NCBI GenBank assembly: GCA_944389745.1
Contig: CALXNM010000012.1
Span: 1 to 45,609 of the forward strand
Length of the DNA stretch: 45,609 nt
DNA from: an uncultured Clostridia bacterium
GTDB lineage: Bacteria > Bacillota > Clostridia > TANB77 > CAG-508
Reading direction: 5' to 3'
Position numbers and translations under genes: made by a program. The notes below the pieces were generated by a model, which ran no database searches, was not told the origin of the DNA, and saw nothing but the letters and a program-made list of their open reading frames with translations. This document shows, in pieces, positions 1 through 7,127 of the stretch (the stretch's first letter is position 1; the number at the start of each line of letters is the position of its first letter).

Positions 1-41
1 AAAAAGGAGGAATTTTTCTACTCATAGCTAGAAGCTTTTAG

Positions 42-67
42 AACCCCCTGTAAAACAGGGGGTTTTC
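42..67. terminator. GC-rich hairpin at left edge
   Basis: A perfect inverted repeat, AACCCCCTG and CAGGGGGTT with a 5-nt loop, is followed on the plus strand by a short T run. It is a probable intrinsic terminator for a plus-strand transcript entering from the left. It may also help stop the minus-strand radical SAM gene, but its T tract on that strand is poor. Confidence 0.55.
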
Positions 68-82
68 ATTGTCCCAAGAAGC

Positions 83-110
83 TCCTGAAGTCGTTTCACC
101 GACTCCAGGA
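83..110. terminator. Hairpin downstream of radical SAM gene
   Basis: Arms TCCTG-A-AGTCG and CGACT-C-CAGGA pair over 10 bp with one A/C mismatch around a 6-nt loop. It lies 37 nt past the stop codon of the minus-strand radical SAM gene, where its terminator is expected. No clear U run follows, so termination is inferred from position and stem strength. Confidence 0.4.
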
Positions 111-146
111 ACTTGTACAGTACACTGTGTGAAAAGCACTAACAGT

Positions 147-1109
147 CTAGAGCCTTTCGCCACAAGACCAGTCAGAGAACAAGTCTCCATTTGGCATTGC
201 AGAGAAGTTGTAGGTCCTTCTGCGTGCGTGCTTCCACTCTTCGCGGAGCTGATTTTCAGGAATGAACTCCCTGAACGAAACCTTCATCGCCCTTGACGAA
301 TTGATACTACCGTGAAAAGTAGTGAGCCTGTATCCAGCGCTGAAGATAATCGGATCGTCGTCGTCAAATCCTCTTTGCCATAGCTCTTGCATCGCCTTTT
401 CAAACAGGTCAGGTTCGCAGCTCAGGTTTTCTCGTGCCTTCTCGGGTGTTACGTCGTCTTGGAAATTGCTAAACATGACGTTCGTAATTCCAAGGCTTTC
501 TGCCCATTTGATGTATTTTATAACACCTTTAAGGGTATTGACGCCACCTTTCTGGCAAAGACATGAGAGCTGGAGCTTCTCTGTTCTTAGGTTTTGGCAT
601 AAACCGCCTAAATCCTCTGAGGTTAAGAGCTCCTCTCCATTTTTCGGATGGAAAATGCTCCTGTTTATATCGTCATCATAGTGATAACGTGACAGGATAA
701 TGGTCTGAAACCTCCTGCATATGATGCAGTGATAGTTGATTTCCCTTAGGAAAATATCTCTTGCACCATTAGTGGCAATACCGTAATATGTGACATTGCT
801 GTCATCACCCGGTCCCTTTGCCGGTTCCATGATGTTGGCATTGCTAAGGTCGCAAACCAAGTCAACAATTTTGCCGATTTTGTAGAGTGGCTCGCCTCCT
901 CCAAAAATGATGTGCCTGAACTGATTGAAATTCTGCTTAAGCGCTTCATCCAACAGATAGCGTTTGCCCTGCATGGATGCTTCGTCAAAGCATTTGTTCC
1001 GGCAGCACTGACAGTTGCACTGGCAGTATGAATCGTAGGTTACGTAGAGATGTTTTTGCTCTACTCTTCCGTCCAGACTCCGGTTAATTCTCCGAAAATC
1101 GTTCGACAT
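147..1109 (-). CDS. Radical SAM protein (GC-rich island A)
   Basis: A 320-residue radical SAM enzyme of unknown substrate. Near residues 28-35 is the CX3CX2C signature that binds the 4Fe-4S cluster, embedded in an unusually cysteine-dense stretch (YCQCNCQCC, then another Cys). FGGGEPL, about residue 69, is the GGE motif that holds S-adenosylmethionine, and TNG near residue 115 fits the third strand of the barrel. More cysteines lie at CIIC and CLC in the middle and in DWSC at the C-terminus; they might bind an auxiliary cluster, but no full SPASM pattern is clear. The start follows a good AAGGAGG. Base composition is far richer in GC than the adjacent rdgB, and the gene has its own promoter, so horizontal acquisition is likely. 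Family sure, reaction unknown. Confidence 0.85.
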   Translation of the reverse strand: MSNDFRRINRSLDGRVEQKHLYVTYDSYCQCNCQCCRNKCFDEASMQGKRYLLDEALKQNFNQFRHIIFGGGEPLYKIGKIVDLVCDLSNANIMEPAKGPGDDSNVTYYGIATNGARDIFLREINYHCIICRRFQTIILSRYHYDDDINRSIFHPKNGEELLTSEDLGGLCQNLRTEKLQLSCLCQKGGVNTLKGVIKYIKWAESLGITNVMFSNFQDDVTPEKARENLSCEPDLFEKAMQELWQRGFDDDDPIIFSAGYRLTTFHGSINSSRAMKVSFREFIPENQLREEWKHARRRTYNFSAMPNGDLFSDWSCGERL

Positions 1110-1150
1110 AGTAAATGTCCCTCCTTAATGTAGGTTGTAGTACAACTTAT

Positions 1151-1179
1151 ATTATACCATATTTTCCTCATTATGTAAA
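1151..1179 (-). promoter_or_regulatory. Promoter of the radical SAM gene
   Basis: Read on the minus strand: TTTACA, exactly 17 bp, then a perfect TATAAT. Just downstream a small hairpin (GTTGT-ACT-ACAAC, 1134-1146) would lie at the start of the leader, ahead of the AAGGAGG ribosome-binding site. Confidence 0.75.
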
Positions 1180-1210
1180 TCAAGCATGCCGCTCTTCAAG
1201 GGTTTTTGTT

Positions 1211-1771
1211 TTATATTTTTATCTGTTCTAAAGCTCTTTTTCTACTACTTATTTTATTTTTTTCATCATTACTTAATTCAGCTAAAGTTCTACCATCATC
1301 AATTTCAAAAATTTCATCAAATCCAAATCCATTATCTCCTCTTCTATCTTTTGAGATGGTACCTTCTAATATGCCTTTATATACATTACTTTCTCCATTT
1401 GGTTTTACTACTGCAATACAAGTAATTACCTCAGCCTTTCTATTTTCTTTGTCTTTCATTTTCTCTATCAAGTACATATTTCTCTCTTCTTGAGTAGCAT
1501 TTTCTCCTAAAAATCTAGCGGTCTTAACTCCCGGAAAACCATTTAATGCATCTATGCATAATCCACTGTCATCTGCTATACATATTTTATTAGTCAAATT
1601 ACAAATTCCAGTTGCTTTTTTTAGTGCATTTCCTTCAAATGTTTCTTGGTCTTCCTCTATTTCAACACTTAAATTTATATCTTTTAACGATATTATTTTA
1701 TATTCTTTTAATATATTTTGTATTTCTTTTACCTTTCCTTGATTATTACTTGCTAATATTATTTCTTCCAT
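1211..1771 (-). CDS. rdgB: XTP/dITP diphosphatase (HAM1/RdgB family)
   Basis: A 186-residue house-cleaning nucleotide pyrophosphatase that hydrolyses dITP, XTP and similar deaminated purine nucleotides to monophosphates. The N-terminus ILASNNQGKVKEI carries the family SNxxK substrate loop. ADDSGL near residue 67 has the catalytic acidic residues, FPGVKTARF follows, and GFGFDEIF plus the final SSRKRAL match the C-terminal base-recognition region. Length is typical. It is downstream of the class B sortase on the same strand with a 118-bp gap, so co-transcription is possible but not certain. Confidence 0.95.
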   Translation of the reverse strand: MEEIILASNNQGKVKEIQNILKEYKIISLKDINLSVEIEEDQETFEGNALKKATGICNLTNKICIADDSGLCIDALNGFPGVKTARFLGENATQEERNMYLIEKMKDKENRKAEVITCIAVVKPNGESNVYKGILEGTISKDRRGDNGFGFDEIFEIDDGRTLAELSNDEKNKISSRKRALEQIKI

Positions 1772-1865
1772 TCTACGCTCCTTTTCAATTTATATATTAA
1801 GATTTTACCATATCTATTTTTATTTATCTATATCATATGATGCATTAGTTGCAACTATATTAATT

Positions 1866-1892
1866 TAGAGGTTGCAAATAAGGCAACCTCTA
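1866..1892 (-). terminator. Hairpin at the 3' end of the class B sortase gene
   Basis: TAGAGGTTGC and GCAACCTCTA form a perfect 10-bp stem with a 7-nt loop, overlapping the sortase stop codon. The following U tract is weak. A second palindrome sharing GTTGCAA lies just beyond, near 1847-1858. Confidence 0.5.
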
Positions 1893-2708
1893 TTCTGTAG
1901 TTTTTTCTCTTCCAATAACTGCAAATCTTCCATTTTCAACATGATAAGAGCAAGTTGATAAAGTTATTAAACTATCGCCATACTCAGCATCTACTCCAGT
2001 TTCATAAAGAGAATTTCTTTTTGCATTTTGTATAAATTCATTATATTTATCTTTGCTTTTTGTATCGATGAATTGATAATATCTGAAAACATTTTCTTCA
2101 GTTTCATAATATACCCTTGCTTTAAAAGCTGATAATATCTCATACTCAGCATCCTCTTCCGCAGTAGTAAATCTAATTACTGGATGTTTTTTATAGAAAT
2201 CTTCATGTGAATATTTTAGTAAATCCTTAAACATTTCTCCAGTTATTAAATTATGGCCATATATTAATAAATTAGTACTAGGTTTATCAAAATTATATCT
2301 ATAATCTAAAAAAATTGAGCCTTTTTCTGATTTTTCTTTTTTATAATTATGTGTCATATAATATTCGTTATCCTCACCTTGTAAAACAGGATAATTAATA
2401 TTAGTTCCTTTAATTTCAACCCATCCAACTATATCAGAGTTTTGTTCTTGTAATTTTTTTACTTTTGCTATTCTTTCTTTACTCTCATTTTCTTTTTTCG
2501 TATTTTCATCTATTATTTTATTTTCTTCTGTACTTATATTGTTATCAATTAAAGTTTCATTTAATAAATCACTTTCTTCTTTTGCTTCTTTTTCCATTGA
2601 AAGAATTTTTAAAATATATATTAGTGCAAAAATAATTATTAGAGAAAGAAATATATAAATAATAGTTTTGCATGACATTTTGCTACTTTCACTAATATTG
2701 CTTTTCAT
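1890..2708 (-). CDS. Class B sortase
   Basis: A 272-residue membrane-anchored transpeptidase that attaches surface proteins to the cell wall. One hydrophobic segment (about residues 13-34) anchors the N-terminus, followed by a charged linker. The catalytic domain begins at DIVGWVEIKGTNINYPVLQ, typical of class B. The catalytic His is in IYGHNL, the Cys in LSTCSY and the Arg in GRFAVIGR. It sits 36 bp downstream of a wall-anchored protein on the same strand, its likely substrate, although that protein ends in a TPKTG motif rather than the NPQTN type classically linked to SrtB. The first ATG has only a weak ribosome-binding site, and the next ATG is 11 codons in. Confidence 0.92.
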   Translation of the reverse strand: MKSNISESSKMSCKTIIYIFLSLIIIFALIYILKILSMEKEAKEESDLLNETLIDNNISTEENKIIDENTKKENESKERIAKVKKLQEQNSDIVGWVEIKGTNINYPVLQGEDNEYYMTHNYKKEKSEKGSIFLDYRYNFDKPSTNLLIYGHNLITGEMFKDLLKYSHEDFYKKHPVIRFTTAEEDAEYEILSAFKARVYYETEENVFRYYQFIDTKSKDKYNEFIQNAKRNSLYETGVDAEYGDSLITLSTCSYHVENGRFAVIGREKTTE

Positions 2709-2724
2709 AAGCCTAATCTATATT

Positions 2725-2742
2725 AAAAGAATAGACTTATTA
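2725..2742 (-). terminator. Short hairpin between surface protein and sortase genes
   Basis: ATAGACT and AGTCTAT pair around a 4-nt loop directly before the surface-protein stop codon region. It may attenuate transcription into the sortase gene. Weak stem, so low confidence. Confidence 0.3.
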
Positions 2743-2744
2743 GT

Positions 2745-3884
2745 CTATCCTCTTCTTTCTCTTTTCTTCATAAATATCATAACTATTACTGCAAACATTA
2801 TAGCAAGTATTGCTACTCCTAAATAATTTTCTATACCTGTTTTAGGAGTTTCATCACTTTCTCCCTTATTTTCTTCTATACCTGCAATAGTATTTTCTTG
2901 ATTTTCACTTTCAATTTTTGCAATTCTTACATATATTGTTGTATCTGAGTCTAGTCTAGTATCAAAGTCAAATTCATTTTTATATTCTTCATCTGTAAAA
3001 AATCCATCTATTTTATATCCATCATCTAATTCTATATGAGATTCTAATAATTTCCTTGTTATTTGTTCATCTTTATTTACAGTTATCTTTTTTGTTTCTC
3101 CACCAACTACTAATGAAACTACAACTTTTTCCTCATCTGAGTTTACTGTAACACTCTCTGGTAATCCTGATTCTGAAATTACATTATTATTCTCATCAGT
3201 TAACACAACTTTATCTCCTGCAATCACTACTTTATTTGTTGTATCTTCTGTATTATTTATTGTAAATTCTGTAAGATTGCCATTACTTGCTGGTCTTACT
3301 ATATTTTCATTAGATTCAGACGTTAATGTCCCATTCATAGTTAATGTAGGATTATTTGTAGCTGCTGCTCCCTTATCTATTTCTATTCCATTATTTGCAT
3401 CAGTTCCGTTATATCCTAAATGTAAATCTCTTACCTCAACATTTCCACCATTTACAAGAACTCCACCATATTTAAATCCTGTTATTGAAACATTGTCTAA
3501 TATAACTATAGCACCATCATATGCTTGAACTCCGTATTTAGGACCATTATTTAAATTAACATTTCTTAATGTAAGATTTCCTGCAGCTAATTGTGCAGTA
3601 AACATTGTTTGATTTCCAGATGTTGATGTCCATTCACTTGAACCTGAAATTGTATATCCATTTCCATCTATAGTAAGTTTTTTCTGAATTACAATCGGTC
3701 CAGTTACTGTTATATTATTTTGGATTTCAACAGTTCCTCCATCATCTACATTTTCAATAGCAGATCTTAATGTGCTTTCATCTGTTGCAGTTTCTGTACT
3801 TGCAGCATTTGCAAAGTTAGGAATACAAAAAAGAGCAAGCACTGTTAATGTTAAAAACAACATAAATTTTATTGTATTTTTCAT
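2745..3884 (-). CDS. Cell-wall-anchored surface protein with beta-helix and InlB-type repeat
   Basis: A 379-residue secreted protein. A signal peptide (about 1-27, ending FANAAS) precedes a region of short repeated strands (NITVTGPIVIQKKLTIDGNGYTI and onwards, about 40-220) that resembles a right-handed parallel beta-helix. A segment around 265-325, with DDGYKIDGFFTDEEY and TTIYVRI, resembles an InlB/Listeria-Bacteroides repeat. The C-terminus has a sorting signal: TPKTG, a hydrophobic stretch, then KKRERRG. The sorting motif deviates from LPxTG. The neighbouring class B sortase is the probable anchoring enzyme. Its ATG follows AAGGAGG and overlaps the stop of a possible small upstream ORF. 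Ligand unknown. Confidence 0.85.
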   Translation of the reverse strand: MKNTIKFMLFLTLTVLALFCIPNFANAASTETATDESTLRSAIENVDDGGTVEIQNNITVTGPIVIQKKLTIDGNGYTISGSSEWTSTSGNQTMFTAQLAAGNLTLRNVNLNNGPKYGVQAYDGAIVILDNVSITGFKYGGVLVNGGNVEVRDLHLGYNGTDANNGIEIDKGAAATNNPTLTMNGTLTSESNENIVRPASNGNLTEFTINNTEDTTNKVVIAGDKVVLTDENNNVISESGLPESVTVNSDEEKVVVSLVVGGETKKITVNKDEQITRKLLESHIELDDGYKIDGFFTDEEYKNEFDFDTRLDSDTTIYVRIAKIESENQENTIAGIEENKGESDETPKTGIENYLGVAILAIMFAVIVMIFMKKRERRG

Positions 3885-4039
3885 TTTAAACCTCCTTTTT
3901 CATTTTTATTTTCTCCATTTTTACGTTTTTTATTAAGCTTTAAAATAAATTGTATAAATTCATTAGAACTTTCTTCTTGATTGTTATTTGTAAGACAGTC
4001 GAAAAAAATTTCTTTGACATTATTGACATTTATTTCCAT
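3881..4039 (-). CDS. Possible 52-residue small protein coupled to the surface protein
   Basis: An uninterrupted 52-codon frame starts MEINVNNVKEIFFDC and ends KGGLK. Its TGA overlaps the ATG of the surface protein (ATGA), and its last codons contain the AAGGAGG that serves that gene, an arrangement typical of translational coupling. It is soluble and rich in Lys, Asn and Glu, with an amphipathic middle. Against it: no good ribosome-binding site precedes the ATG, and an in-frame TAA lies directly before it. No family recognised. Confidence 0.4.
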   Translation of the reverse strand: MEINVNNVKEIFFDCLTNNNQEESSNEFIQFILKLNKKRKNGENKNEKGGLK

Positions 4040-4402
4040 TTATGTTTTAATACTACCATATTATTTAAATTTTATTCAGCATAATTTATTTCTTATTATT
4101 TTTTCATTTCAAATTTTCACTACAATAAATTTTATTCAACTTTATTATTCGTTTTAATCTTTGTATTTTATTACAATCATCTATTTTTCTTCTGAAAGTT
4201 GATAATTCTTTCAAAATTTTGTATGTCTCTTTTTTGTGTTTCTCTAATTATATAATTCAAAACAATATTTTAATTTTAGTAATAAATTATTTTTATAGAT
4301 TAAACAGATTTTTTGTTGATTTATGCTTCCAATGAAAATGCACAAAAATATTTTATTCTGAAAAAATTTATTTAATAAATATTTTTTTGAGGAGGTATAT
4401 AT
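4040..4402. other. AT-rich intergenic region
   Basis: A divergent spacer that must hold promoters for the surface-protein operon (minus) and the Rpn-type gene (plus). It is extremely AT-rich, with two copies of an AAATTTTATTCA-like sequence near 4067 and 4134. I could not assign a convincing pair of promoter boxes and see no gene here. Confidence 0.5.
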
Positions 4403-5243
4403 ATGAGTAAAAATAACCTATTATCACCTAAGCTTGATGTTGTTTTTCAGGCATTATTTGGTGAAGTTGGGAGTGAAAAAATCACTACATCTCTATTAAA
4501 AGCCATTTTAAAACAAAATATTGAAGATATTGACCTTAACCAGAATCCTATATTAAGAAGGGAGTTTAAAGACGATAAGTTGGGGATTCTTGATATTCTT
4601 GCTAAAATTAATGGAACAGATAATTGTAATATAGAATTGCAAATTGTAGACAGAGCCAATATTATTGAAAGAGCATTGTATTATTGGGGCAAACTATATG
4701 CAAGAGGTATACAAGCAGGAGAAGATTATTCTAATTTAGTAAGAACTATTATTGTTCTAATTACAGAATTTGATATTCTACCAGAAGAAAACCTTGAAAT
4801 ACATACTAGTTGGAAAATTGTTGAAGAAAAACACAGAAAAATAATCTTGACAGACAAATTTGAGTTTCATATAATAATTATGTCTAAGATTGATGAAACT
4901 AGCTCAGAAGACAAAGAATTGTTAGATTGGCTATATTTCTTAGATAATCCTGAATCTGAGAAGGTGAAGAATATTATGAAAACAAATAAAGAGCTAAAAG
5001 AAGCTGGAGAAAAGTTAAATAAAATAAGTCAAGATGATAAATTAAGGAAAATTGCTGAATTACGTCAAAAAGCTATAATGGATGAAAAAGCTATTTTTCA
5101 AAAAGGCAAAGAAGATCGGCTTAGCTGAAGGTGAAATCCAAAAAGCTAAAGAAATTGCAAAAAAAATGAAAAGCAAAGGAGCGGATCCCCAGTATATAGC
5201 TGAAGTTACTGGACTTACCAATGAAGAAATAGAAGCACTATAA
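4403..5243 (+). pseudogene. Rpn/PD-(D/E)XK nuclease family gene with a frameshift
   Basis: This encodes a recombination-promoting nuclease (Rpn) / PDDEXK-2 'transposase-like' protein. The start follows GAGGAGG. The N-terminal family hallmark is visible (LLSPKLDVVFQALFGE), followed by ILDILAKI and IELQI, which supply the acidic and E-x-Q catalytic residues, and ALYYWGKLY. The first frame stops at 5128 after KEDRLS. The usual C-terminus continues in the next frame as GLAEGEIQKAKEIAKKM and then YIAEVTGLTNEEIEAL, stopping at 5243. Removing one C in GATCGGC, near 5117, restores one 279-codon frame. It is either a recent single-base mutation or a sequencing error; the nuclease core itself is intact. 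Confidence 0.8.
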
Positions 5244-5250
5244 TATATTA

Positions 5251-5277
5251 TGCCAATAGGGTCTGTCCCCATTGGCA
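5251..5277. terminator. Bidirectional terminator hairpin / TGCCAAT palindrome
   Basis: Arms TGCCAATAGGG and CCCCATTGGCA pair with one mismatch around a 5-nt loop, followed by TTTTGT on the plus strand. It lies between the convergent Rpn gene and the Asp-box protein gene and can serve both. A near copy is at 36582-36607. Confidence 0.7.
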
Positions 5278-5309
5278 TTTTGTATCATATATATTTTTTT
5301 ATTTATATT

Positions 5310-7037
5310 TTATTTTTCTTTCCATGTTTTTCCTGAATCATTGGTCACATATACAGTCTTACTTCCATCATAAGAAATATTTTCAATAGTTCCATCATTA
5401 ATACTTGTAAATTCTATTTCTGCACCTCTATTTATCTTAACGCTACTATTATCACTCTTTTGCGTTGTCCAAGTTTCACCACCATCATGTGTTGTTGATG
5501 CTCTTAAAAATTCCCTTTGTCCAAGCTCATTTGTATAACATATCATAGCAATACCATTATCTTTATCAAAGAACTTCATATACACAATATAGCCACTTGT
5601 ATCTGTAATTATGCTATTTTGCCAAGTAACACCATTATCATCTGAATAAATTAGACTGATAAAATTTCCATTATTATTTTCAAAAATAAGTTTATTATTT
5701 CCTATATAATAACTATCGCTTACAAATTCTCTATCCGTGTTATAAATATTAGAAAATTCTGCAGGTACTTTTATCCAGTTACTACCATAATCGGTTGTTA
5801 CATATACTGTATTTTCTATAATTTTATAAGAATATTGCTCAACTAATGTTGAAGTTGAAGGTTTTTGCAAAATTGCATCTACATAGTTATTAGGTTTTAT
5901 ATAATATGTATTTGCAATTATTGAAAATGTAATTAAAATTATTACAATTATTAATTCAATCATTGCCTTTCTTGTATTTGATTCTTTATTATTGTTTTCA
6001 TGTTTTCCAGTTTTCACATTGTCTATATCTTTTTGTTCATTTTTTTCTTCTAAAATATCCATTTCATACGAAGTAGAAGTCTCTTTATTTTTTGCCCTAA
6101 TGTCCTTAATTTTTTTAATTATTATATAAATAATACATACTATTAGACTTAAAATAATTCCAATTAGTCCAATTTCACAGCAATCAGATATTAGAGCAGT
6201 TGCTGTTCGTGGTTTTATTTTTCCTGCAAACCTGCCAATAAATAATAAAATTGTGATAGTAGCATAAAATATAATATGTTTTTTCTTTACTCCTTTATTC
6301 TTTTCTAAAATTCTACCAGTTAAAGCACCAATAAAATTCAAAAATACAAAGCCGCAAAAATTGTCAAGCCACAACATTCCATTTCTATAATTAAGCCATG
6401 TTGCAACTAAATAAATTGGAAACATTATTATTGTTGGTATAAAAAACGCTTTATTCTTATAGCCATATAATAATCCTATTAAAAAACTACCTGCTACAAT
6501 AGAATAATAATAAAAGTCTCCACCGTAATTTTTAGATAATAAAGGTATTATGCATAATAAAAATGTCAAAACGGATATAGATAAAATAAAATATCCTAAT
6601 TTTATTATTCCTCTCAATGATTTCTTAGAAATAAATATATACGTTATAAGAATTGCCATTAAAATTGCCGTAATTATAATTATTGAATAATATATAGTTG
6701 TTCCATCAATAGAGTCATTATTTATGTAGGAATTAAGCTCGCTCCCTGTAAGTAATTCACCACTTTCGGATTTATAATTATTTATTTGTCCATTACTCAT
6801 ATAATATATGCTTAATGCAGCATATTTTAGCGTTACGACCTTTACAGAATATGTTCCTGTATTAGGTAACGCTCCTGTAACTTGAGAAAGTTCATCTTTA
6901 ATGTCAATACTTTGATTACTACTACAAAATAATATTTTGTAATCTTTTAAAAATTTTAGTCCAAATATTTCTAAGCAAAGAATTGTAATAAATACTATAG
7001 CTGATATTACTATTTTTAAGATTGTTTGTTTTTTCAT
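5310..7037 (-). CDS. Multi-spanning membrane protein with extracytoplasmic Asp-box (BNR) domain
   Basis: About 575 residues. One membrane segment at the N-terminus is followed by an external loop, then a block of seven or so hydrophobic helices (about 110-325), a charged cytoplasmic linker, another membrane segment near 355, and a C-terminal domain of about 200 residues. The last part has four Asp-box motifs (TTDYGSNW, SDDNGVTW, THDGGETW, TNDSGKTW), the signature of sialidase/Ycf48-like beta-propellers, but too few for a complete propeller of the usual size. No sialidase catalytic residues are evident, so a binding or sensing role is more likely. The chosen ATG follows AGAAGGGGG; an in-frame TTG lies 8 codons upstream. 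Function unknown. Confidence 0.75.
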   Translation of the reverse strand: MKKQTILKIVISAIVFITILCLEIFGLKFLKDYKILFCSSNQSIDIKDELSQVTGALPNTGTYSVKVVTLKYAALSIYYMSNGQINNYKSESGELLTGSELNSYINNDSIDGTTIYYSIIIITAILMAILITYIFISKKSLRGIIKLGYFILSISVLTFLLCIIPLLSKNYGGDFYYYSIVAGSFLIGLLYGYKNKAFFIPTIIMFPIYLVATWLNYRNGMLWLDNFCGFVFLNFIGALTGRILEKNKGVKKKHIIFYATITILLFIGRFAGKIKPRTATALISDCCEIGLIGIILSLIVCIIYIIIKKIKDIRAKNKETSTSYEMDILEEKNEQKDIDNVKTGKHENNNKESNTRKAMIELIIVIILITFSIIANTYYIKPNNYVDAILQKPSTSTLVEQYSYKIIENTVYVTTDYGSNWIKVPAEFSNIYNTDREFVSDSYYIGNNKLIFENNNGNFISLIYSDDNGVTWQNSIITDTSGYIVYMKFFDKDNGIAMICYTNELGQREFLRASTTHDGGETWTTQKSDNSSVKINRGAEIEFTSINDGTIENISYDGSKTVYVTNDSGKTWKEK

Positions 7038-7087
7038 TTTTCCCCCTTCTATTTTTTGCAATTATTATATCATATTATATATGAAGA

Positions 7088-7112
7088 GACAGCCATTTTT
7101 TCAATGTCTGTC
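7088..7112 (-). terminator. Terminator hairpin after ppdK
   Basis: On the minus strand GACAG-A-CATT and AATG-G-CTGTC pair around an A-rich loop, 15 nt after the ppdK stop codon. The flanking GGGACAGAC resembles the sequence inside the TGCCAA palindromes at 5251 and 36582. Confidence 0.5.
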
Positions 7113-7127
7113 CCATTTGTCTAATTA

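Noticed and set aside
1..25. Minus-strand partial ORF leaving the left edge (starts ATGAGTAGAAAAATT at 25)
   Set aside because: Only eight codons are visible and there is no ribosome-binding site.
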